Shown: piece after piece, positions 6,190 through 11,530 of the stretch
How the letters are laid out: every line of letters starts with the position of its first letter
Numbering within the stretch: the stretch's first letter is position 1
Source of the DNA: Paludibacter sp. UBA6032
GTDB taxonomy: Bacteria > Bacteroidota > Bacteroidia > Bacteroidales > Paludibacteraceae
Assembly: GCA_002427885.1 (NCBI GenBank)
Contig: DIZI01000039.1
Location: forward strand, 1-11,530
Direction of reading: 5' to 3'
DNA: 11,530 nt
Notes under the pieces: generated by a model
Told to the model about the DNA's origin: nothing
The model's database searches: none
The model's input: only the letters and a program-made list of their open reading frames with translations
Translations under genes and position numbers: made by a program

Positions 6190-9036
6190 ATGAAAAAACT
6201 ATTTTTAATCGATGCATACGCAGTTATATATAGGTCCTATTATGCATTTATTCGCAATCCCCGTGTCAATTCGAAAGGGCTGAACACCTCTGCCATTTTC
6301 GGTTTTGTCAATACGCTGGAAGATGTGCTGAAACGTGAAAAGCCAACTCACATAGCTGTGGCATTCGACCCCAAAGGAAAAACTTTCCGTCATGAAGCTT
6401 ACGATCTTTACAAAGCACAACGTGAAGCAACTCCCGAAGATATCCGTTTGGCAGTACCTATTATTAAAAAACTGGTGGAAGCATACAATATTCCTGTGCT
6501 CGAAGTACCCGGTTTCGAAGCCGACGATGTGATTGGTACAATGGCAAAATTGGCCGAAAGAGAAGGTTTTGATGTTTTTATGTTAACACCGGATAAAGAT
6601 TACGGACAGTTGGTTTCGGATCATATTTTTATGTACCGACCTAAACACACAGGTGGTTTTGAAGTTATGGGACCCGATGAAGTGAAAGCTAAATATGACT
6701 TGCACAGTCATGAGCAAGTCATTGATTTATTGGCACTAATGGGCGATAAATCCGACAATATCCCGGGTTGTCCGGGAATTGGAGAAGTGAATGCAGTGAA
6801 ACTGCTTCGTCAGTTTGGAAGCATTGACGAATTGCTTATTCATACGGACGAGATTAAAGGTGCGAATAAAACAAAAATTGAAGAAAATAAAGAGCAAATC
6901 ATTTTTTCCCGTTTTCTGGCAACTATACGAATTGATGTGCCAATTGTTTTCGATGAAAAAAGTCTGGAACTTGAGCCAAGGAACGAACCTGAACTTCGTG
7001 CTTTATTTGATGAATTAGAGTTTAGGACTATGTCTGCAAAAATGGGAACAAAACCATTTACTTCATTCCCTCCCGATCAACCGGTTACCAGCATTCAATT
7101 TGCAAAGAAGAAGTCTGTTGGGCAAATGTCGCTTTTTGATGAACCTGAATCTGTAGCTGAAAAAACAACTGTTTCTCAGGCATCGGTTATTGAAGAACCT
7201 GAAAATTCCGATGTACAAAATGGTTTGAAAACAATTTATGATAATCCCCATAAATATTTATTGGTGGATAACAAGATTAAGCGATCCGATTTAATCTCCC
7301 GGCTTTTTATGCAAAAGTCCATTTGTTTCGATACGGAAACAACGGGACTGGATGTTTTTCATGATGATTTAGTCGGGATGTCATTTTGTTTTAAAGAAGG
7401 TGAAGCGTATTATGTTTCGTTACCCGAAGATAAAACAGAGGCGAAAGCAGTTGTACATGAGTTTAAAGTTGTTTTTGAAAGTGAGCAGATTGAAAAAATA
7501 GGTCAAAACATAAAATTTGATTTACTTATGCTGGCTCAATACGGCATTGAATTAGGTGGAAAGCTTTTCGATACCATGATTGCCCATTATTTGGTTCAAC
7601 CCGAATTGCGTCACGGGATGGATTATCTGGCAGAAATTTATTTGAAATACCGTACCATTCATTTTGAGGATATTGTCGGTGCAAAAGGGAAAAATCAGGC
7701 AAGTATCCGTTCTGTAGAATTAGAAAAATTATGCGATTATGCATCGGAAGATGCGGATATTACTTTCAGGTTGAAGCAGATATTAGAGAACGTATTGAAA
7801 AACTATGATCTTGAAAATCTTTTTTACGAGATTGAAATGCCTTTATTGAAAGTTTTGGCTACCATGGAAAGAACCGGTGTCCGTATTGATAGTGACGCAT
7901 TGGGGCAAAGCTCCATTATTTTGACTGAAGAAATGGGACTGTTGGAGAAAGAAATTCAACAACTAGCCGGAATTGAATTCAATGTCAGCTCACCCATGCA
8001 AGTGGGCGAAATACTTTTCGATCGGTTGGGAATCGATGATAAAGCCAAGAAGACCAAAACCGGACAGTATTCCACTGCTGAAGATGTATTGGAAAAATTG
8101 CAATCCAAACATCCCATTATTGGGAAAATACTTGAATATCGCGGACTCAGGAAATTGCTAAGTACTTATATCGATTCGCTGCCTTTGCTGATTAATCCGC
8201 AAACCGGAAAAGTGCATACTTCATTTAATCAGACTGTTGCTGCAACCGGACGCTTAAGTTCAACTAATCCGAATTTACAGAATATCCCTATTCGCGATGC
8301 CAGAGGCAAAGAAATCCGTAAAGCCTTTATTCCGGATTTAGATAGTATTTTTCTAAGTGCCGACTATTCTCAGATAGAATTACGCATTATGGCGCACCTT
8401 AGCGGTGATGCAAATATGATGGAAGCATTCCTTAGCGGGCACGATATTCATACAGCAACTGCAGCCAAAATATATAAAATTCCATTGGATGAAGTCACCA
8501 CGGATATGCGACGCAAAGCCAAAACGGCAAATTTTGGAATCATTTACGGTATATCTGTTTTTGGACTATCCGACCGCCTGGGAATTCCCCGTACCGAAGC
8601 GAAGGAATTAATCGACGGTTATTTTGCTACCTATCCCGAAGTAAAAAAGTATATGGACAATGCTATTCAGAAAGCGAAGGAAATGGGTTATGTAGAAACT
8701 TTGCTCGGTCGTAAACGCTTTTTGCCGGATATCAATTCTCAAAACAGCATCGTCCGTGGTTTTGCCGAGCGAAATGCAATCAATGCTCCTATTCAGGGAA
8801 CCGCTGCAGATATTATCAAAATTGCCATGGTGCGTATTCAAAAACGTCTGGAAGAAGAAAACCTTCAGGCAAAAATGACCATGCAGGTGCACGATGAGTT
8901 GGACTTTACTGTACCAAAGACCGAACTTGAATCGGTTAGAAAATTGGTAGTAGATGAAATGGAGAACGCAATTCAACTCAAAGTACCCCTTATTGCCGAC
9001 TGTGGAGTAGGGGCCAATTGGTTGGAAGCACATTGA
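6190..9036 (+). CDS. polA: DNA polymerase I, with 5' nuclease and proofreading domains
   Basis: PolA fills gaps, removes RNA primers during Okazaki fragment maturation and serves excision repair. The 948-residue protein has all three domains. The 5' nuclease (about 1-290) shows Asp8, Asp60, FEADD 109-113, TPDKD 133-137 and the GDKSDNIPG segment 185-193. A linker of roughly 70 residues, rich in acidic and polar residues, contains QMSLF at 312-316. The 3'-5' exonuclease (about 360-540) keeps Asp381 and Glu383 (DTETTGLD), Asp444, Tyr517 and Asp521, so proofreading should be active, unlike Taq or Bacillus Pol I. The polymerase domain has motif A with Asp725 (DYSQIELR), motif B with Arg774, Lys778, Phe782 and Tyr786, and motif C HDE 901-903. 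It is a single-gene unit: divergent on the left, terminated on the right. Confidence 0.99.
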   Translation: MKKLFLIDAYAVIYRSYYAFIRNPRVNSKGLNTSAIFGFVNTLEDVLKREKPTHIAVAFDPKGKTFRHEAYDLYKAQREATPEDIRLAVPIIKKLVEAYNIPVLEVPGFEADDVIGTMAKLAEREGFDVFMLTPDKDYGQLVSDHIFMYRPKHTGGFEVMGPDEVKAKYDLHSHEQVIDLLALMGDKSDNIPGCPGIGEVNAVKLLRQFGSIDELLIHTDEIKGANKTKIEENKEQIIFSRFLATIRIDVPIVFDEKSLELEPRNEPELRALFDELEFRTMSAKMGTKPFTSFPPDQPVTSIQFAKKKSVGQMSLFDEPESVAEKTTVSQASVIEEPENSDVQNGLKTIYDNPHKYLLVDNKIKRSDLISRLFMQKSICFDTETTGLDVFHDDLVGMSFCFKEGEAYYVSLPEDKTEAKAVVHEFKVVFESEQIEKIGQNIKFDLLMLAQYGIELGGKLFDTMIAHYLVQPELRHGMDYLAEIYLKYRTIHFEDIVGAKGKNQASIRSVELEKLCDYASEDADITFRLKQILENVLKNYDLENLFYEIEMPLLKVLATMERTGVRIDSDALGQSSIILTEEMGLLEKEIQQLAGIEFNVSSPMQVGEILFDRLGIDDKAKKTKTGQYSTAEDVLEKLQSKHPIIGKILEYRGLRKLLSTYIDSLPLLINPQTGKVHTSFNQTVAATGRLSSTNPNLQNIPIRDARGKEIRKAFIPDLDSIFLSADYSQIELRIMAHLSGDANMMEAFLSGHDIHTATAAKIYKIPLDEVTTDMRRKAKTANFGIIYGISVFGLSDRLGIPRTEAKELIDGYFATYPEVKKYMDNAIQKAKEMGYVETLLGRKRFLPDINSQNSIVRGFAERNAINAPIQGTAADIIKIAMVRIQKRLEEENLQAKMTMQVHDELDFTVPKTELESVRKLVVDEMENAIQLKVPLIADCGVGANWLEAH

Positions 9037-9083
9037 AATAGTCTTTAAATTCTCATAAACTCGATTTTCTATTGTTTTTGATT

Positions 9084-9118
9084 AAAAAGTTTCTTTTTTA
9101 TAAAAGAAACTTTTTTTT
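9084..9118 (+). terminator. Intrinsic terminator of polA
   Basis: A perfect 14-base-pair stem is formed by 9084-9097 and 9102-9115 (AAAAAGTTTCTTTT and its complement) around a TTAT loop, ending in a run of eight T at 9111-9118. It lies 48 bases after the polA stop. The stem is A/T-rich but long, and its near symmetry means it could also act weakly on the opposite strand. Confidence 0.85.
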
Positions 9119-9270
9119 ATTGATGCTCAATCTGTACTTATGCAACTATATAGTTATTAGACACTATGTTGTGTAATTTATGCCAACATTTCTGTTATTG
9201 ATTTATTTAGAAACTATAATAAATTGCGATGTAATATACTACAAATGTTATAGGATTAGTATTATTGTAA

Positions 9271-9278
9271 TATATTTG
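9271..9278 (+). promoter_or_regulatory. Candidate -7 element for the secreted-protein gene
   Basis: TATATTTG matches TAnnTTTG exactly, but the sequence 20 bases upstream (GTTA, 9247-9250) is a poor -33. If used, it gives a leader of about 165 bases. In DNA this AT-rich such matches occur easily, so confidence is low. Confidence 0.3.
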
Positions 9279-9451
9279 ACCTGTAATTACTCCAAATTAC
9301 TGAAAATAAATAGAATAAATTCAGTTAAGATTGTGACTTGATATTGAAGAAGTAAACTTAATAAGAGATTTATTTAGATTGTAATGAACCTTCTTTTATT
9401 CAAAGAAACGTCAAAGCATAAACAGACCGTTTTATTTTATAAATATAAAAC

Positions 9452-11530
9452 ATGAAGTCAATTTTCTTTAACAAAATATTAAATAGTTGGATAGTAAAAG
9501 TTTGTTTTGCTGTTTTTTTGACTTCGATAATTCCAGAAAATGTAGTTGCTGCTGGAGTAAATTTATACGGAAATGTCTATAACGATTTAGATGGATCGGG
9601 TGGTTCAAACAAGGTTGACGGTACCGGAATTGGATCACCGGGAGGAACACAGTTGTATGCCACATTAGTTCAGGGAGGTATTACTGTTTTATCCACAGCT
9701 GTTGATCCAACCGGTATTTTCTATTTCATGAATCAAGCTCTTGGTAATTATACTGTTTTGATTTCAACTACCAATTATACAACAGGATCAATTAATCCCA
9801 CACCTTCACTACCTTCGGGATGGACTTTTAATGGTGAAATCAATAACGATTCAGGTAATACTTTAACGGGCAATACAGCACCAACCGATGGCATACTTTC
9901 CCTCAGCGTTACTACGTATGATTCAAACATAAATATTGGAATCATCCAATCAGGGGCCGGTGCAACAGTTAATCCAGGTGGTCCAGATAATGTTTGTCAA
10001 TCGGCAGCTCCATCTGCAATGACTTTAAGTGGTGCAAGTGTTGGAGGATTGGCTACTACAGGTGCATGGTCAATCACCTCCCCTTCCGGAGGTGGAACAT
10101 TAAGTTCTACCGCCCAGACAGCTACTCCTTCAACAGTGACCTATACCCCTGCAGCAAATTTTACAGGGACAGTGACCCTAACTTTAATAACAAATTCGAA
10201 TGGTTTTCCAGCAGTAAGTGGAACCAGAACAATAACTGTAAATCCTTTACCATCATCATTTATAGCAGCATCGAATGATGCTTGTGTTGGTTCTTCAATT
10301 GTATATACGATACTAGCTGGTATGAGTAACTATGCGTGGACAGTTTCGGCAGGTGGCACTATTACTGCCGGAGGTGGTAGTAGCGATAATACTGTAACGG
10401 TTAGCTGGAATACTGCAGGCACAGAAAATGTATCTGTAAATTTTATCAACGGGAATGGTTGTACAGCTTCAGACTCACGAAATGTTCCGGTTAAAGCCTT
10501 ACCAACCTGTTCAATTACAGGGCCCGATGGTCCACTTACACCTTCTTCAAACGGGAATATTTATACGGCACCAGCTGGAAAGAGTTATGTGTGGACTGTT
10601 TCGGGAAATGCAACAATAGCTGGCAGTACAACTTCACAAACTGTTTCAGTCAGTACCGGAGCAAGTTGTGGCGTTTCGTTCACTCTTTCTTTAGAAATAA
10701 CAGATCTCCCCAGTCCAATTATCTCGTGCAGTTCAATTTGTAATAAAGTTGTGGATGTTTCTATTAATTCAATTTCTGCAATAACTGGATCTACAATAGT
10801 TTGTGTAGGATCAACTACTGAGTTAACAGATGCAACCAGCGGTGGAACATGGTCAAGTGGTTCTACAGGAATAGCAACTATAGATGCATCAACAGGTTTA
10901 TTAACCGGATTAGCAGCAGGAACAGCAGTAATTACTTATTCAGTTACTAATGGTTGTGGTACAACCCTGGTAACATCGACAATAACTGTAAATTCTTTAC
11001 CTTCAGTTGCAGTAATTACCGGGTTAACTACTGTATGTGTTGGATCAACCATCACATTAGCAAATGCAACAAAATTTGGAGCTTGGTCAAGCGCAAGTCC
11101 GAGAGTTGCAACAATTACCGCTGGCGGGGCAGGTGGTCCGGGAGGTTTAGTTACAGGAGTTTCAGCCGGGACATCATCAATTACGTATACCGTATCAAAT
11201 GGCAATTGTTCTAATTCAGTAACTCAATTAGTAACGGTGACAGATATTCCGATCGTTAATGGAACTCATGATGGATCAGTTTGTGGAACTGGAACAGTAA
11301 CATTGGGTGCGATGTCACTTGCAGGAACAATTAATTGGTATGATGCATTAACAGGTGGAAATTTAGTAGGTTCTGGAAGTTCATTTACAACTCCGGTCAT
11401 TTCGGCTACTACCACTTATTATGTAGATGCTACAAATAATGGTTGCACTACAGCTTCAAGAACTGCTGTAGTTGCAACCGTAAATATGCGACCTACCACT
11501 CCAATCATAACTTCTGTCACACAACCAACC
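9452..11530 (+). CDS. Secreted modular Ig/PKD-like protein, C-terminus missing
   Basis: The frame is open from ATG at 9452 to the window edge, 693 codons without a stop. Residues 1-34 form a signal peptide: basic start, hydrophobic core (about 14-27), then VAA before Gly35. Residues 35-162 resemble an SdrD B-like domain (NLYGNVYNDLDGSG). Residues 167-267 and 268-351 are Ig/PKD-like, the latter with YAWTVSAGG. Residues 352-442 are a degenerate module. Residues 443-519 and 520-601 are two Big-2-like repeats sharing VCVGST, ATI and GTxxITY. Residues 602-693 match the CHU_C-type Ig-like pattern (INWYDALTGG, TTYYV). Composition is rich in Thr, Ser, Gly and Val. Such proteins in Bacteroidota are usually adhesins or surface proteins exported by type IX secretion, but the C-terminal sorting domain would lie outside, so route and function are inference. 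The A-rich leader supports this start. Confidence 0.9.
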   Translation, partial: MKSIFFNKILNSWIVKVCFAVFLTSIIPENVVAAGVNLYGNVYNDLDGSGGSNKVDGTGIGSPGGTQLYATLVQGGITVLSTAVDPTGIFYFMNQALGNYTVLISTTNYTTGSINPTPSLPSGWTFNGEINNDSGNTLTGNTAPTDGILSLSVTTYDSNINIGIIQSGAGATVNPGGPDNVCQSAAPSAMTLSGASVGGLATTGAWSITSPSGGGTLSSTAQTATPSTVTYTPAANFTGTVTLTLITNSNGFPAVSGTRTITVNPLPSSFIAASNDACVGSSIVYTILAGMSNYAWTVSAGGTITAGGGSSDNTVTVSWNTAGTENVSVNFINGNGCTASDSRNVPVKALPTCSITGPDGPLTPSSNGNIYTAPAGKSYVWTVSGNATIAGSTTSQTVSVSTGASCGVSFTLSLEITDLPSPIISCSSICNKVVDVSINSISAITGSTIVCVGSTTELTDATSGGTWSSGSTGIATIDASTGLLTGLAAGTAVITYSVTNGCGTTLVTSTITVNSLPSVAVITGLTTVCVGSTITLANATKFGAWSSASPRVATITAGGAGGPGGLVTGVSAGTSSITYTVSNGNCSNSVTQLVTVTDIPIVNGTHDGSVCGTGTVTLGAMSLAGTINWYDALTGGNLVGSGSSFTTPVISATTTYYVDATNNGCTTASRTAVVATVNMRPTTPIITSVTQPT
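10778..11254 (+). repeat. Two tandem Big-2-like repeats within the secreted protein
   Basis: Protein repeats 443-519 (10778-11008) and 520-601 (11009-11254), 77 and 82 residues, align by eye: a start of ITG, then VCVGST, a W-S-S turn, ATI, a Gly-rich LxTGxxAGT, ITYxVxNG with Cys, and a closing TxxIT/VT before Pro. DNA similarity is only moderate, so they are old duplications rather than recent ones. Confidence 0.75.

Larger units (their letters stand above)
9037..9451. other. Intergenic region between polA and the secreted-protein gene (415 bases)
   Basis: No coding frame of any credibility is present. The first part holds the polA terminator (9084-9118). The remaining 333 bases are strikingly AT-rich and hold a candidate -7 element (9271-9278), a 12-base palindrome AACTATATAGTT (9144-9155) and a weak AT-rich inverted repeat next to the start codon. 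I see no tRNA or recognisable small RNA. Confidence 0.65.

Noticed and set aside
8608..9033. A 141-codon open frame on the minus strand inside polA.
   Set aside because: It lies wholly antisense to the conserved polymerase motifs B to C of polA, its translation resembles no family I know, and no promoter or separate leader is visible. It is a shadow of polA codon use.
9084..9118. Long inverted repeat considered as the end of a mobile element.
   Set aside because: A T-tract directly after a 14-base-pair stem, 48 bases from the polA stop, is what an intrinsic terminator looks like. No transposase or target-site duplication is near.
9994..10278. A 94-codon plus-strand frame, together with the minus-strand frame 10936-11205 and the plus-strand frame 10954-11214.
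   Set aside because: All overlap the secreted-protein frame that runs without a stop from 9452 and has a signal peptide and Ig-like patterns. The alternative frames arise from its repetitive Thr/Ser/Gly codons.
1..11530. CRISPR array, tRNA, rRNA, integrase or toxin-antitoxin pair.
   Set aside because: I read the intergenic regions on both strands and saw no regularly spaced direct repeats, no cloverleaf-like sequence with a TTCGAATCC-type arm, and no genes of these families. The MazG-like protein is an enzyme of nucleotide hydrolysis, not part of a MazEF pair.

Overview
The window looks like an ordinary chromosomal stretch from a member of the Bacteroidota, probably Bacteroidales; I cannot name the genus. 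The evidence is AT-rich DNA, promoters that fit the Bacteroidota pattern (TAnnTTTG with an upstream TTG about 20 bases away), A-rich leaders without clear Shine-Dalgarno sites, the Bacteroidota-style long DeoC, and a large secreted protein built of Ig/PKD-like modules. The first 15 bases are not genomic. They match the end of the Nextera/Tn5 transposase adapter, so the window starts at a library or assembly edge.

Layout. Bases 16-1358 (minus) encode the first 448 residues of an MsbA-type ABC exporter, cut off just after Walker A. Bases 1429-2772 (minus) are purB, 70 bases upstream of the exporter and possibly in the same transcript. A 309-base divergent intergenic region (2773-3081) holds candidate promoters for purB and for psd. 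Psd (3082-3750), a MazG-like pyrophosphohydrolase (3743-4081, overlapping psd by 8 bases) and deoC (4158-5036) follow on the plus strand. A long-chain polyprenyl diphosphate synthase (5040-6014, minus) converges on deoC with a 3-base gap. A 175-base divergent spacer leads to polA (6190-9036, plus), a complete three-domain DNA polymerase I with intact proofreading residues, closed by a strong intrinsic terminator (9084-9118). After a 333-base very AT-rich spacer, bases 9452-11530 encode the first 693 residues of a secreted modular protein that continues past the window.

How the genes fit together. Most are housekeeping: purine synthesis (PurB), membrane lipid (Psd, MsbA-like export) and isoprenoid quinone side chain (polyprenyl synthase), nucleotide clean-up and deoxyribose catabolism (MazG-like, DeoC), and DNA repair/replication (PolA). 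The secreted protein is the only accessory-looking gene. Both edge genes are open to the window boundary, so they are easy to miss if only closed reading frames are considered.

I did not find a convincing undescribed system. The points most worth a second look are the clamp-binding-like motif in the PolA linker, the 14-base palindrome on the psd promoter, the heptamer repeats between purB and the exporter gene, and the cysteine-paired modules of the secreted protein.
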